Notes: a model not told the origin generated them from the letters alone. DNA of 64,000 nt from Pseudomonadota bacterium (GCA_021324155.1 JAJPJQ010000042.1:1-64000), one strand, 5' to 3'. Shown: positions 11,554-20,654, counted from the stretch's first letter. Made by a program: numbers and translations.

Positions 11554-12078
11554 TTAAAAGGCTGAATTTTTTATATGTCGCGATTTACGCGAAGTCAAGG
11601 ATTTCTTTGGAGCCGCGTCGACAGCGAGCGTGATAATTTCCGCGCGTGCGGATGCTCCATCGATTTTCAGCCGCGCCACGGCGATCGGCAGCTTGAACCG
11701 CCGCGGTCCGGCGCTGCCGGGATTGAGATACATGATCCCGCTCTTCTCGGCGATCGAGGGCATGTGGGAATGGCCGCTGACGACGACGCGAAAACCCGCG
11801 ACGGCTGGATTGAAGTCCAGGTCGTGAACGTTGTGAATGATATAAACCTCGACGCCGTCGACGCTCACCGCGGCAGTCTCAGGAATCTTGCGCGCCCATG
11901 GATCGCGGTCGTTGTTGCCTTTGATCGCGACTACATCTGCGATCGCGCGCAGCCGGTCCAGGACCTCCGGCGCGCCGATGTCGCCGGCATGGAGGATAAG
12001 ATCCGACCCCTGCAGCGCCTTCAGCGCCTCGGGGCGAAGAAGGCCGTGCGTGTCGGATATGATGCCGACGGTTTTCAT
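11554..12078 (-). CDS. YfcE/MJ0936-type metallophosphoesterase
   Basis: A small cytosolic dinuclear-metal phosphodiesterase of 174 residues. The calcineurin-like metal motifs are complete: SDTHG near the N-terminus, HAGDIG, GNND, and GHSHMP with a following NPGSAG. Members hydrolyse model phosphodiesters; the physiological substrate is generally unknown. It is divergent from the amidohydrolase gene and lies upstream of the pyr leader on the same strand, so read-through into the attenuated pyr operon is possible. Length is typical for the family, with a lysine-rich tail of about 15 residues. Confidence 0.9.
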   Translation of the reverse strand: MKTVGIISDTHGLLRPEALKALQGSDLILHAGDIGAPEVLDRLRAIADVVAIKGNNDRDPWARKIPETAAVSVDGVEVYIIHNVHDLDFNPAVAGFRVVVSGHSHMPSIAEKSGIMYLNPGSAGPRRFKLPIAVARLKIDGASARAEIITLAVDAAPKKSLTSRKSRHIKNSAF

Positions 12079-12114
12079 CCGCTTCCTTTATCAAATTATG
12101 AGAATACGTTCGTC

Positions 12115-12145
12115 TTGACAATCGCGGGAGGGACTGCGCTATACA
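12115..12145 (+). promoter_or_regulatory. Candidate sigma-70 promoter for the amidohydrolase
   Basis: A perfect TTGACA (12115-12120) is followed, after a long 19-base spacer, by TATACA (12140-12145). The spacing is not ideal. The same site read on the minus strand gives TTGTCA upstream of a CATAAT (12095-12100), so divergent promoters may overlap here. Confidence 0.3.
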
Positions 12146-12199
12146 TCTCTATAAATTCGCCGTCACTGGATGTAAAGTTTTCGTATATTGGAGGGTTTT

Positions 12200-13291
12200 A
12201 TGGGGATCGTCGACGCAGACACGCACGTTTCAGAGTCCACGCACATGTGGGAGCTTTTCGACCGCGAGATGTATCCGCGGCGTCCGGTCGTCGTGAAGGC
12301 TCCCGAAGACACCCTTTACGGCCCACGCAACGCCTTCTGGCTGATCGACGGCGATATCGTTCCGCGTCCCGTGGGGCGCCGCAGCTACCGGCTGATCACG
12401 CCGTCGGCGACGAAGCTCGAAGAAACGCGCGGCGACATTCAGCTCGCTTCCCGCGAGTTGACCGACGTCCCGGCCCGGCTTAGAGATATGGATAAGCTCG
12501 GCGTCGATGTGCAGGTGATCTATCCGACGCTGTTTCTCGTTTACTTGACCGATGATCCCGTTCTCGATACCGCGCTGAGCCGCGCCTACAATCGCTTCCT
12601 GGCCGGGGCTTGCGCGAAAAGCAACGGCCGGCTCCGCTGGGTCATCGTGCCGCCGCTCCGCTCGATCGAAGAATCGGTAAAGGAGCTGCATTGGGGCAAG
12701 GAACACGGCGCCGTCGGCGTTTTCTTTCGCGGGCTCGAGGGCGACAAAACGCTCGACAGCCCGTCCTTGTTCCCTGTCTATCAGGCGGCGAACGATCTCG
12801 ATCTGCCCATTTGCATTCACACCGGCATCGGCAACGCCGATCTGCTCGACCTGATCGATGTCGAGCGCAATCACAGCTTCCTCGCGAGCCGCGTGCTGCC
12901 GCTGGTCGCATTTCGCGATCTCGTCGCAAATAAAATCCCCGAGACCTTCCCGAAGCTGCGCATCGGCTTTATCGAAGCCTCGGCCGGCTGGGTGCCGTTC
13001 CTGGTCCACATCCTGCGCAGACTGATCAAGGAAAAATGGAAGTACTATTCGAGCAGCACCGATCTTTTCGAGGATTACCGCCTCTTCGTCGCCTGCGAGG
13101 CCGACGAGGACGTGCCCTATCTCGCGCGCTACACCGGCGACGGCCATTTGCTCATCGGCTCGGATTACGGGCATAACGATCCCTCGGCCGAGCGTCAGCT
13201 CGCGGCGACGATGCGCGCGCGCGAGGATACGCCCGCTGCGTTGGTCGAAAAGATTCTTGGCGACAACGCACGGCGCTTTTACGGCATCTAA
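12200..13291 (+). CDS. Amidohydrolase of the ACMSD-like family (Amidohydro_2)
   Basis: A TIM-barrel metal-dependent hydrolase or decarboxylase of 363 residues. Its N-terminal DADTHVSE supplies the usual metal-binding DxH-type site. CIHTG carries a barrel histidine, and GSDYGHNDPS near the C-terminus carries the conserved catalytic aspartate. This group includes 2-amino-3-carboxymuconate semialdehyde decarboxylase and many uncharacterised relatives common in soil bacteria; the substrate is unknown. I chose the ATG at 12200 because GGAGGG lies four bases upstream; an in-frame TTG at 12188 is less likely. No related pathway genes are adjacent. Confidence 0.88.
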   Translation: MGIVDADTHVSESTHMWELFDREMYPRRPVVVKAPEDTLYGPRNAFWLIDGDIVPRPVGRRSYRLITPSATKLEETRGDIQLASRELTDVPARLRDMDKLGVDVQVIYPTLFLVYLTDDPVLDTALSRAYNRFLAGACAKSNGRLRWVIVPPLRSIEESVKELHWGKEHGAVGVFFRGLEGDKTLDSPSLFPVYQAANDLDLPICIHTGIGNADLLDLIDVERNHSFLASRVLPLVAFRDLVANKIPETFPKLRIGFIEASAGWVPFLVHILRRLIKEKWKYYSSSTDLFEDYRLFVACEADEDVPYLARYTGDGHLLIGSDYGHNDPSAERQLAATMRAREDTPAALVEKILGDNARRFYGI

Positions 13292-13366
13292 GGTTTTTCG
13301 CCCGCGCGTCGGGTTCTTCCCCGGCCGCGTTTCGGGTATTTAGCCGATTGCCGGGTGAAACTCAGT

Positions 13367-13392
13367 CGGTTACTTCTAGGCGACAGTAACCG
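13367..13392. repeat. 7-bp inverted repeat just upstream of a small gene
   Basis: CGGTTAC (13367-13373) and GTAACCG (13386-13392) form a perfect stem around a 12-base loop. The right arm touches the ribosome binding site of the gene at 13404. It could be an operator or a translation-controlling hairpin; no T run follows, so it is not a terminator. Confidence 0.45.
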
Positions 13393-13403
13393 CGAGGTGA
13401 ACC

Positions 13404-13667
13404 ATGGATGTCGAAGTTCATCTACAACCCGAATGGCGCAATCGATTGCTGGATTATATTCCCGGCAGATCGAGGGTTCATGCGGCGCTCGAAAACGCCG
13501 TCGAGCTGATCGGCGGTAGGCAAGTCATCGACGAATTCGTCGTGACGTGCGACGAATCGGAGTTGCCCATACTGCGAGAGGCCGCCCGGCAACGCTGCCC
13601 CAGCGCGCTGAAGTTCATCGACTTCGCCCTGGAGCGCTCGCGCCTGTATCGCTCGGCGAGGTCGTAA
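13404..13667 (+). CDS. Small protein of unknown function (87 residues)
   Basis: I do not recognise this family. The product is charged and soluble, with no signal peptide or membrane segment, and a C-terminal Arg/Ser-rich tail. A GAGGTG ribosome binding site lies five bases before the ATG, which supports it over the overlapping minus-strand frame of similar length. It follows a small inverted repeat and precedes another small gene by a few bases, so the two may be cotranscribed. Confidence 0.5.
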   Translation: MDVEVHLQPEWRNRLLDYIPGRSRVHAALENAVELIGGRQVIDEFVVTCDESELPILREAARQRCPSALKFIDFALERSRLYRSARS

Positions 13668-13672
13668 CTCCA

Positions 13673-13984
13673 ATGGAGTTGCGGCGGCATCCTCTCATGA
13701 CCTATCGCGGCGCTCCAAGCTGGCCGCCGGTGTGGGCCGCCGAAGGCGATTCCACGAACCGCCCCAACGGCGAGGTCGGCGTTCTCGTCGGCGTAGAACA
13801 GTCCAGAGTCGACCCCGGCAATCGCTACTTCATCACCATCAAGCACAAGGGCTCATCCTATTCGGGCTGTCTCCTCGTCGACGACGACCGCTTCGGGCAA
13901 AAGGTTTCGCGCCTGCTGCGACGCCATCTCCACTGCCCTCTCGAAGTTATCGGCGGCATCGAGCTCCGCGATCGCCTCGATTAA
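13673..13984 (+). CDS. Conserved small protein of unknown function (MTYRGAPSWPPVW type)
   Basis: A predicted cytosolic protein of 103 residues. It carries a short motif near its N-terminus, MTYRGAPSWPPVW, that I associate with a small uncharacterised family in soil and sediment bacteria. The middle, GVLVGVEQSRVDP and FITIKHKGSSYSGCL, looks like a compact beta-rich domain. I chose the ATG at 13673 because the conserved part begins just after it; the open frame extends further upstream through the preceding gene. No function can be assigned. Confidence 0.6.
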   Translation: MELRRHPLMTYRGAPSWPPVWAAEGDSTNRPNGEVGVLVGVEQSRVDPGNRYFITIKHKGSSYSGCLLVDDDRFGQKVSRLLRRHLHCPLEVIGGIELRDRLD

Positions 13985-14083
13985 CTTCATCGCCTTTCAC
14001 ATTTCCTGGGTCAAAACCTGAATTGATCGTCTTCCTCACGATCCTCACAATGGGCTTAGTAATCTTTGGGAGGAGGTGAAGAG

Positions 14084-14872
14084 ATGAATCGCACTAAATA
14101 CATCGGTTTTATGTCGCTCGCGGGCGTGCTAGCCCTCGGCGGCTGCACGGTTCACGAGCACGACGGCCGCGGCGTGAGAAGCGACACCGTCATCCACGAA
14201 GATCGCGGCGCGCGGGGCGAAGCCGTCATCCGAGATGATCGCGGAGTGCGCAACGACACGATCATTCGCGAGGACAACCGCGTCCGCAACGATACGACGG
14301 TGCGGGGTGGCGCGTCGACGGGCTCTATAGACGCGTCGAGAGACTCGTCGAGATCCAGCTCCGGCGCGGTATCCGGCTCCGGCAGCGCGGCGGGCTCTGC
14401 GAGCGGCTCCGGCACGCTGTCCGGGTCCGGCGACCGGTCGTCGAGTTCGTCTTCGCGGACCAACGACACGACGTCGTCTTCCGGCGCAGTCTCCGGCAGC
14501 GGCTCGGGCTCCGCGAGCGGCTCGGGCTCGATGTCGTCGAGTGCCGGCGATCGTTCGTCGTCGTCAACGCGAACCAATGACACGACGTCGTCCTCCGGCG
14601 CAGTCTCGGGGTCGGGCAGCGCGTCGGGTTCCGGCAGTGCGGCGGGCAGCAGCTCGGGCTCGCTCTCGTCGGATAAACAGAGCTCCACTTCTTCGTCTAC
14701 GGGGATGAAGAGCGGAACCACATCCGGCTCCGGGTCGACCGCAGGCAGTTCGTCCGGCAGCAGCGCCGGCTCGACGAGCGGCTCGATGGACAAGTCCGGA
14801 TCGGCGAGCGGCAGCCTTTCGGGCTCCGGCAGCGCCTCGGGCAGCCTCTCCGGCACCGGGACTATTCAGTAG
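14084..14872 (+). CDS. Ser/Gly-repeat lipoprotein
   Basis: A 262-residue secreted lipoprotein. A type II signal peptide ends in LALGGC with the lipidated cysteine at residue 21. Next come four or five degenerate repeats of a charged DRGVRxDTxIxED type (about 25-80). The rest is almost wholly Ser, Gly, Ala and Thr, with two near-identical RTNDTTSSSGAVSGSGS units. It is probably an unstructured surface or periplasmic polymer; function unknown. GGAGGAGGTG precedes the ATG at 14084, so I reject the TTG six codons earlier. A smaller lipoprotein of the same style lies at 21260. A strong terminator follows. Confidence 0.85.
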   Translation: MNRTKYIGFMSLAGVLALGGCTVHEHDGRGVRSDTVIHEDRGARGEAVIRDDRGVRNDTIIREDNRVRNDTTVRGGASTGSIDASRDSSRSSSGAVSGSGSAAGSASGSGTLSGSGDRSSSSSSRTNDTTSSSGAVSGSGSGSASGSGSMSSSAGDRSSSSTRTNDTTSSSGAVSGSGSASGSGSAAGSSSGSLSSDKQSSTSSSTGMKSGTTSGSGSTAGSSSGSSAGSTSGSMDKSGSASGSLSGSGSASGSLSGTGTIQ

Positions 14873-14897
14873 AACACGGCAGACAGGCTGTTTCGAT

Positions 14898-14941
14898 AAA
14901 CGGGCGGAAGAGAATCGCGCATTCTCTCCGCCCGTTTTTTT
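14898..14941. terminator. Strong intrinsic terminator between the lipoprotein and dgkA
   Basis: AAACGGGCGGA-A-GAGAAT pairs with ATTCTC-TCCGCCCGTTT (17 bp, one bulged A) around loop CGCGC, followed by seven T on the plus strand. It serves the convergent lipoprotein gene and perhaps dgkA in reverse. The stem belongs to the same GGGCGGAAGAGA family as the terminators at 16254 and 21524. Confidence 0.85.
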
Positions 14942-15299
14942 ATCCAAATAAAACCAGAATCCAAACGATAACCGCGAGCGCGATCGCGCAGAACACTCCG
15001 GCGGAACCCAGATCCTTGGCCCTGCCCGCGAGCTCGTGGCGCTCCGGACCGATGCGGTCGATGGCCGATTCGATGGCGGTATTGATCAACTCGACAATGA
15101 TGACGATGAGCCAGCTTCCCACGAGCAGCGTGCGCTCGACGCCGTTCTTTCCCAGCCACAGCGCCGCCGGCGCGAGGACGATCAAAACCGCGGCTTCCTG
15201 CCGGAAAGCCTGCTCGTGGCGCCATGCCGTGCGCAAACCGGAAAGAGAATAGCGCGTCGCCCACCAGAGACGCGACAAGTTTCGGCTGAGCCAGTCCAC
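14940..15299 (-). CDS. dgkA: Diacylglycerol kinase, DgkA type
   Basis: A small inner-membrane kinase that phosphorylates diacylglycerol, or undecaprenol in some bacteria, with ATP. The 119 residues contain three predicted membrane helices and the signature ELINTAIESAIDRIG, which holds the catalytic glutamate region of the E. coli enzyme. The N-terminal amphipathic SLSGLRTAWRHEQAFRQE is also typical. Length is normal. It converges with the upstream lipoprotein gene across a terminator and is divergent from the peptidoglycan-binding protein gene. Confidence 0.95.
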   Translation of the reverse strand: MDWLSRNLSRLWWATRYSLSGLRTAWRHEQAFRQEAAVLIVLAPAALWLGKNGVERTLLVGSWLIVIIVELINTAIESAIDRIGPERHELAGRAKDLGSAGVFCAIALAVIVWILVLFG

Positions 15300-15350
15300 G
15301 TTGTTTGTTCCGGCGCAGCGCGATTTACGCGCATCCGTTAATCATAGTCA

Positions 15351-15381
15351 AGGAAGTTCCTGCGTTGACCGAACGCGTTCG
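15351..15381. promoter_or_regulatory. Two palindromes in the dgkA / peptidoglycan-binding gene intergenic region
   Basis: AGGAAGTTCCT (15351-15361) and the perfect 12-base palindrome CGAACGCGTTCG (15370-15381) sit side by side between divergent genes. A TTGACC (15365-15370) lies between and overlaps the second. These look like operator sites over a promoter, but no clear -10 box is present at the right distance. Confidence 0.4.
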
Positions 15382-15428
15382 AACGATAAGGATGAGAATT
15401 GGAAGAACGTCGATGAAAGGAAGAACCT

Positions 15429-16220
15429 ATGGCTTCAAAAACGTTGCAAACGATTTTCTTAATTCCAGCCGCGGTCGCGATCGGCGCGTTTCCGGTGTGT
15501 GCTCAAACGCGCACCGATCGAATGCAACCCGGCAGCACGGCGCAATCTACGGGCGGCGGTGATGCGGCGGTAACGGGACAGACACCGACAGGAAGAACGC
15601 CGGGCACGGTTACCCCGCAAAGCTCAGCCGGCATGGCGGCCAGCAGCGCAGAGATTCAGAAACTCCAGCAAGCGCTGAAAGATCGCGGGCAAGATCCCGG
15701 GACGGTAAACGGCGTCATGACGCCGCAGACGCAGCAGGCACTGCGCTCTTTCCAAAAGCAGCAAGGTCTCAATGCGACCGGCACGCTGGACGCGCAGAGC
15801 CGCACGGCGCTCGGCTTGGGGCTTGGCGCCGGCGACGCTCCGGCGACGGGCGGCACGGGTGCGAGCAATGCGACCGGCACAGGCCTCGGCACGCCGATCG
15901 ATCCGACACTCACCCCCGGCCAGGAAGCCGTGCCGGGATCGACTTCTCGCGGCACCTCGGCGCCGAGACCGTCAACGGGTCTCGGCACTCAACCTCCATC
16001 GACGCTTCCGGGCGGAACGACGGGTTCGAACCTTCCCGGCGGCACGACCGGTTCAACTCTTCCCGGTGGCAGCACCGGATCGACCCTTCCAGGCGGCACG
16101 AACGGGAGCGGTCTCGGCGGAACGACGGGTACGGGTACAGGCGGCGCGGGCGGAATGGGTGGCGCAGGTGGAGTCGGCGGCGGCGCGGGCGGAGCCGGTG
16201 GTGGCGGAGGCGGCAAATAA
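15429..16220 (+). CDS. Secreted peptidoglycan-binding (PG_binding_1) protein with Gly-rich tail
   Basis: A 263-residue exported protein. An N-terminal signal peptide (cleavage about VCA-QT, residues 24-26) leads to a Thr/Gly/Pro-rich linker. A PG_binding_1 fold follows at about 75-130, with KLQQALKDRGQDPGTVNG and QQALRSFQKQQGL. The tail has four to five tandem LPGGTTGS-type units (about 190-225) and ends in almost pure glycine. It probably binds the cell wall and displays a flexible tail; no catalytic domain is present. A GGAAG Shine-Dalgarno precedes the ATG. A hairpin terminator follows. Its style matches the two Ser/Gly lipoproteins nearby. Confidence 0.85.
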   Translation: MASKTLQTIFLIPAAVAIGAFPVCAQTRTDRMQPGSTAQSTGGGDAAVTGQTPTGRTPGTVTPQSSAGMAASSAEIQKLQQALKDRGQDPGTVNGVMTPQTQQALRSFQKQQGLNATGTLDAQSRTALGLGLGAGDAPATGGTGASNATGTGLGTPIDPTLTPGQEAVPGSTSRGTSAPRPSTGLGTQPPSTLPGGTTGSNLPGGTTGSTLPGGSTGSTLPGGTNGSGLGGTTGTGTGGAGGMGGAGGVGGGAGGAGGGGGGK

Positions 16221-16253
16221 TTCTACCAGCTAAAGGACCCACCCCCCGGAAAT

Positions 16254-16325
16254 GGGCGGAAGAGACTGCTCGCGCAAAACGAGCATACCTACAAACAGAT
16301 AGTCTCTTCCGCCCGTTTCGATTTT
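16254..16325. terminator. Long hairpin terminator between the PG-binding protein and lhr
   Basis: GGGCGGAAGAGACT (16254-16267) pairs perfectly with AGTCTCTTCCGCCC (16301-16314). Inside lies a second hairpin, GCTCG/CGAGC (16268-16272 with 16280-16284). GTTTCGATTTT follows. It sits between convergent genes and its stem matches the terminators at 14898 and 21524. Confidence 0.75.
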
Positions 16326-16337
16326 AAATTGCCGACG

Positions 16338-19300
16338 TTAGTCGTGCTCGGCGGCTTGGGTTTGTCCGAGCTTGCTGAGAACCGCGCCGAGCGGACCGAT
16401 GTCAGCCGGCATTCCGTTCGTGAACGCGATCGTCAGCCCCGAGTAAGGCGACACGCGCGGTCCGGGCGTCAAAATGCCGGCGAGATTCAATGGGTCGGCG
16501 GCGGAGACGAGAATCGTCTCGGATTTCTTTTCGCGGCGGATCGCGCGCAAAATCTCCACGGCTTCCGGCAGCGCGAACTGCTGGCCGACAAAACCGTTGA
16601 CGAACCTGCCGCCGCGGATTTCCCCGCGGGCTTCGAGACGCCGGCAGACGTCGAGCACGCTGCGCCACGAAGGCGCGGCGCTCTCGCGCGCGAGCAATTC
16701 GCGCAGAACGACGCCGTAGCGGCGCAGCAGCTGCCGGGTGATGAATTCGGCGGATTCTTCCGCGGCCGCGGCGTGCGTGCGCCAGAGCGACCAGCGGCCG
16801 ACCGGCATCAAGCGCTCAGGAGCGCGCCCGCCGGATACGATGCGCAGCCGCCGGCGCGAGTGCCGCTTGTTCTCCGGCAGGAGCAGCGTACGCAGCCCCG
16901 CGATGCCGTCGCCGGTGACGAGCCCCGCGGCGACGAGCTCCCAAAGCGCCGCCTCGGCGCCCGCTTTGAGCAGCCCTGCGCCGCGCGCGACCTCGGCTAA
17001 AAACGACGCTCCGTTTTTTTCCAGATACTCCAGAGCAGCTCGCGCCGAACCCGATAACCGCGTTCCGCCGCTGTGCGCCTGAAGAAAGTTTTGCATGTCC
17101 TCGCGCAGAACGAACGAGATCGGCGCGGCGCGCCCGGGCGACTGACGACGGCGCTTTCTACGGGCCGGCGTGTCGGCGTCGTCTTCTTTCACGTTCGGCC
17201 GCAGCCTGCCCCAGCTCACCACGCCGCCGAGGCACAATTCCTCCAGCGCGCGCGGATCGTAATTCGCGACGCGGGCAGGCAACACGTGCTGCTCCCACGC
17301 CGGCGCGGGCAGCTCGAGACCCTGCAATTGTCCGATGATCTCCTCCACGCCCGCACGTCCGTGAAGCTGCGTGCCCTGAGCGATGTGCTGCCAGCGGAAG
17401 AGAAACCGCATGAAATCGGCCGCGGTCACCGGCTCGATCTCGCGCCTGAGCTCGCCGAGCGTCAGCCGATGGATGCGCGCGAGCAGCACGCGCTCGCACC
17501 ATTCCGTCTCGGCCGCCGCGCCGGTGAATTCTCCACGCAGCACCACGCCCGAGACTTCGAGCGCGACGAGCGCCTGCTCGATCATGTTGCGCGGCAAGCC
17601 GAGCATCGTCGCGAGTGCCGTCGCGGTCGTCGGTCCGGTGATTTCGAGCCAGCCCTGAACGACCTTTCGCACTGCCTGTTCCTGGTCGAGCGCTTCGCCC
17701 GCCGCCGCGGAAAGAGGCGGATCAAAGCGCGCGCTCGGCAAAAGCGCCTGAACCAGGGCGATGCGCTCGGCGGCGACATAAGCCCGATGGTCGGCGGAAT
17801 CCGCCGACCACGAAGCCAGCGACGCTCGGCTTTCCGCAATGAGCTTGTCGGCCCAGTCGGTCCATTCTGCCGCGCGATCGATCGGCAGAATGCCGAGGGA
17901 AAGTAAAAGATCGTGCAGCTCTTCGGCGTCGCGGAGATCGGGCCGGACAGAATCGCGCACCTGCTCGATCGCCGCCCCGCTCAGCGCGCCGATGCCGCGG
18001 GCGAGGTCGGGATCGGTTCGCCTGAGCGACACCGCCCGCGCCCGCCGCTCTTCGAGCGGTGCGTCGTCGAGAAACGCGTACGGATTGGCGTTGAGAATTT
18101 CGTGCGCCATCGGCGACGGCGCGGGCGTATCGACGGAGATCGTCTGCAATTGGCCTGATTCGAGGTCCGCGACGATTTCTTTGAGGCCGTCGATGTCGAG
18201 AGCTTCGTGCAGGCAGTCGTAAATCGTCGTGTCGACCAAGGGGTGATTCGGCGGCTCGACCGGCCCGGTGCGGTTGTCGCCGCACATGAGCTGCTCGGGA
18301 AAAACCGCGCCCAGCAGGTCTTCGGCGCGCATACGCTGGAGGGCGACCGGAACTTTTTTCCCGCCCATGAAGCGCAGCAGCGCCAGCGCCCGCGACGCGT
18401 TCCAGCGCCAGCGGTTGTCGAACATCGGCGAAGCCAGCACCGCCTGGATGAGCTCAGGCTCGAGCGTTGCCGTGCGAACCATGGAAAAGACATCGGCGAG
18501 CGCGAACGAGTGCTGCTCGCCGAGCGACAACACGATGCCGTCGTCGGTGGCCGCCGCCTGAAGCTCACGGTCGAAATTCAGACAGAAACGTTTCCTCAGC
18601 GCGAGCCCCCAGGCGCGGTTGACGCGTCCGCCGAACGGCGCATGGATAACGAGCTGCATGCCGCCCGCCTCGTCGAAGAAGCGCTCGGCGACGACGCAAT
18701 GCTCCGTCGGCACGCATCCGAGCATCGCCTGCGTCTCTTCGACGTAGGCGATCATCTGCGCCGCCGCCGCTTCCGGCACGCCGGTTTCGGCAATCAGCCA
18801 AGCCATTGCTGCTCGTTTATCCGAAGCGCGGCGAAAGATCTCTTCTCTCAACTCCGACACCGAGCCGGAGAGCTCGCGGCTCCGTCCCGGCGATTCGCCG
18901 AGCCAGAACGGAATCGAGGGTGGCAGACCGTGCGCGTCCTCGACCCAGACCTTTCCGGCGGCGACGCGCTTGATGCGCCAGGAGTTGTTGCCGAGGAGAA
19001 AAATGTCGCCGGCGAGGCTCTCGATCGCGAAGTCCTCGTTCACCTTCCCGACGAAAGTCTCGTCGCCGGCCATGATGACGTCATAGTCCGCGGTCTCCGG
19101 AATCGCCCCGCCGTTGGTGATCGCGGCCATGCGCGCGCCGCGGCGAGCGCGCAGACGCCGGTGGATCTGGTCGCGATGAATATACGCCTGTCGCCGCCCT
19201 CGCCTTCCGGCGATGCCTTCGGCGAGCGTCTCCAGCACGTCGTCGAACTCGCGCCGCGTCAGATCGCGGTACGGATACGCGCGGCGCATGAGATCGAATA

Positions 19301-20654
19301 ACTCGTCTTCGCCGATCGACTTGCTTTCCCCTGCTTCTTCCTTCGCCCCGGGCTTCGGCGACGGCGCGACGCTGGCGACGGTCGCAACCATCTGCTGCGA
19401 CAGTATGTCGAGCGGTTTCTGGGGAATCGTGACGCGATCGAGCGCGCCGGCCCGAACCGCGCGCACGGCGGCGGCGGACTGCATGAGATCGTCGCGCGTG
19501 AGCGGATAGAAAATCCCTTTCGGCACCGCGCCGAGCCAGTGTCCCGAGCGGCCGATGCGCTGGAGCAGCGAGGCCAGATTGCGGGGCGCGCCGATGTGGC
19601 AGACGAGCTCGACGTGGCCGATGTCGATGCCCAGTTCGAGCGACGCGCTCGCGACCACGACCGGCAGCTTGCCGGTCTTGAGGCCTTCCTCCACTTCCAG
19701 GCGGCGCTTGCGCGAGAGGCTGCCGTGATGCGCGCCGACCTTCCCCTCGCCGAGACGCGATGTGAGCTGATGCGCGACGCGCTCGACCAGCCTGCGCGTG
19801 TGGACGAAGACGAGCGTCGTCCGGTGCGCCTTCACCTGCTCGACGATGCGGTTGTAAACTTCGGCCCAGACCTCCTGACTCGTAATCGGCCCCAACTCCT
19901 GCTCCGGCACGTCGATCGATAGATCGAGCGCGCGCCGGTGGCCGACGTCGACGATCGCGCAATCCGGCGTCCCGCTCGGGTCGATGTGCCGCGGCCCCAC
20001 GAGCAGCCGCGCGATCTCGTCTATCGGCTTCTGCGTCGCCGAGAGACCGATCCGCTGGAGCGGTCTTTCCGCGAGCGCGTCCAGCCGCTCAAGCGAAAGA
20101 GCGAGGTGCGAGCCGCGCTTGTCGCCCGCGAGCGCGTGAATCTCGTCCACGATGGCGGTCTCGGCGCCGCTTAAGATTTTCCGGCCGTTCTCAGAGGTGA
20201 GCAGGATGTAAAGCGACTCCGGCGTCGTAATCAGGATGTGCGGCGGCCGGCGGATCATCGCCTGGCGGTCGGCAGCCGGCGTGTCGCCCGAGCGCACGGC
20301 GATGCGAATCTCCGGAAGCTGAAGAAAAAGCCCCTCTGCTTCGGCGAGCTTCATAATCCCGCCTAGAGGAATGCGGAGATTCTTCTCGATATCGTTGCCG
20401 AGCGCCTTCAGCGGAGAGACATACACGACGCTCGTGCGGTCCTCGAGACCGCCGGCAAGCCCGCGCTCGACGAGACGATTGATCGACCACAGAAACGCCG
20501 CGAGCGTCTTGCCCGAACCGGTGGGCGCGGCGATCAGTGCGGCCCGGCCTTCGGCGATGTGCGCCCATCCCGCTTCCTGCGCGGCGGTCGGGCCGGCCGC
20601 AAAGTTTTCGGCAAACCAGCGCCGGACCAGTGGATGGAAAGGAATATCGTTCAT
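16338..20654 (-). CDS. lhr: Large Lhr-family DNA helicase
   Basis: A superfamily 2 3'-5' helicase linked to DNA repair. The 1438 residues approach the length of E. coli Lhr (about 1540), so this is the long form with core plus C-terminal half. The core has Walker A APTGSGKTLAAF (about 38-49), the DEIH box in VDEIHAL, motif III SATQKP, and a second RecA domain with HHGSLSRKRR and QRIGRSGHW. Winged-helix and Lhr-specific domains follow to about residue 900. The C-terminal half contains further winged-helix segments. It is alone between a terminator and a small unknown gene, with no nuclease neighbour. Confidence 0.95.
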   Translation of the reverse strand: MNDIPFHPLVRRWFAENFAAGPTAAQEAGWAHIAEGRAALIAAPTGSGKTLAAFLWSINRLVERGLAGGLEDRTSVVYVSPLKALGNDIEKNLRIPLGGIMKLAEAEGLFLQLPEIRIAVRSGDTPAADRQAMIRRPPHILITTPESLYILLTSENGRKILSGAETAIVDEIHALAGDKRGSHLALSLERLDALAERPLQRIGLSATQKPIDEIARLLVGPRHIDPSGTPDCAIVDVGHRRALDLSIDVPEQELGPITSQEVWAEVYNRIVEQVKAHRTTLVFVHTRRLVERVAHQLTSRLGEGKVGAHHGSLSRKRRLEVEEGLKTGKLPVVVASASLELGIDIGHVELVCHIGAPRNLASLLQRIGRSGHWLGAVPKGIFYPLTRDDLMQSAAAVRAVRAGALDRVTIPQKPLDILSQQMVATVASVAPSPKPGAKEEAGESKSIGEDELFDLMRRAYPYRDLTRREFDDVLETLAEGIAGRRGRRQAYIHRDQIHRRLRARRGARMAAITNGGAIPETADYDVIMAGDETFVGKVNEDFAIESLAGDIFLLGNNSWRIKRVAAGKVWVEDAHGLPPSIPFWLGESPGRSRELSGSVSELREEIFRRASDKRAAMAWLIAETGVPEAAAAQMIAYVEETQAMLGCVPTEHCVVAERFFDEAGGMQLVIHAPFGGRVNRAWGLALRKRFCLNFDRELQAAATDDGIVLSLGEQHSFALADVFSMVRTATLEPELIQAVLASPMFDNRWRWNASRALALLRFMGGKKVPVALQRMRAEDLLGAVFPEQLMCGDNRTGPVEPPNHPLVDTTIYDCLHEALDIDGLKEIVADLESGQLQTISVDTPAPSPMAHEILNANPYAFLDDAPLEERRARAVSLRRTDPDLARGIGALSGAAIEQVRDSVRPDLRDAEELHDLLLSLGILPIDRAAEWTDWADKLIAESRASLASWSADSADHRAYVAAERIALVQALLPSARFDPPLSAAAGEALDQEQAVRKVVQGWLEITGPTTATALATMLGLPRNMIEQALVALEVSGVVLRGEFTGAAAETEWCERVLLARIHRLTLGELRREIEPVTAADFMRFLFRWQHIAQGTQLHGRAGVEEIIGQLQGLELPAPAWEQHVLPARVANYDPRALEELCLGGVVSWGRLRPNVKEDDADTPARRKRRRQSPGRAAPISFVLREDMQNFLQAHSGGTRLSGSARAALEYLEKNGASFLAEVARGAGLLKAGAEAALWELVAAGLVTGDGIAGLRTLLLPENKRHSRRRLRIVSGGRAPERLMPVGRWSLWRTHAAAAEESAEFITRQLLRRYGVVLRELLARESAAPSWRSVLDVCRRLEARGEIRGGRFVNGFVGQQFALPEAVEILRAIRREKKSETILVSAADPLNLAGILTPGPRVSPYSGLTIAFTNGMPADIGPLGAVLSKLGQTQAAEHD

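Noticed and set aside
13422-13673. Minus-strand 83-codon frame opposite the small gene at 13404
   Set aside because: The plus-strand frame has a well-placed GAGGTG site; the minus frame does not.
14152-14856. Minus-strand acidic frame of 234 codons opposite the Ser/Gly lipoprotein
   Set aside because: The repetitive complement of Ser-Gly codons gives Pro/Glu/Leu repeats by necessity; it lacks a start context, while the sense strand has a lipobox and a strong ribosome site.
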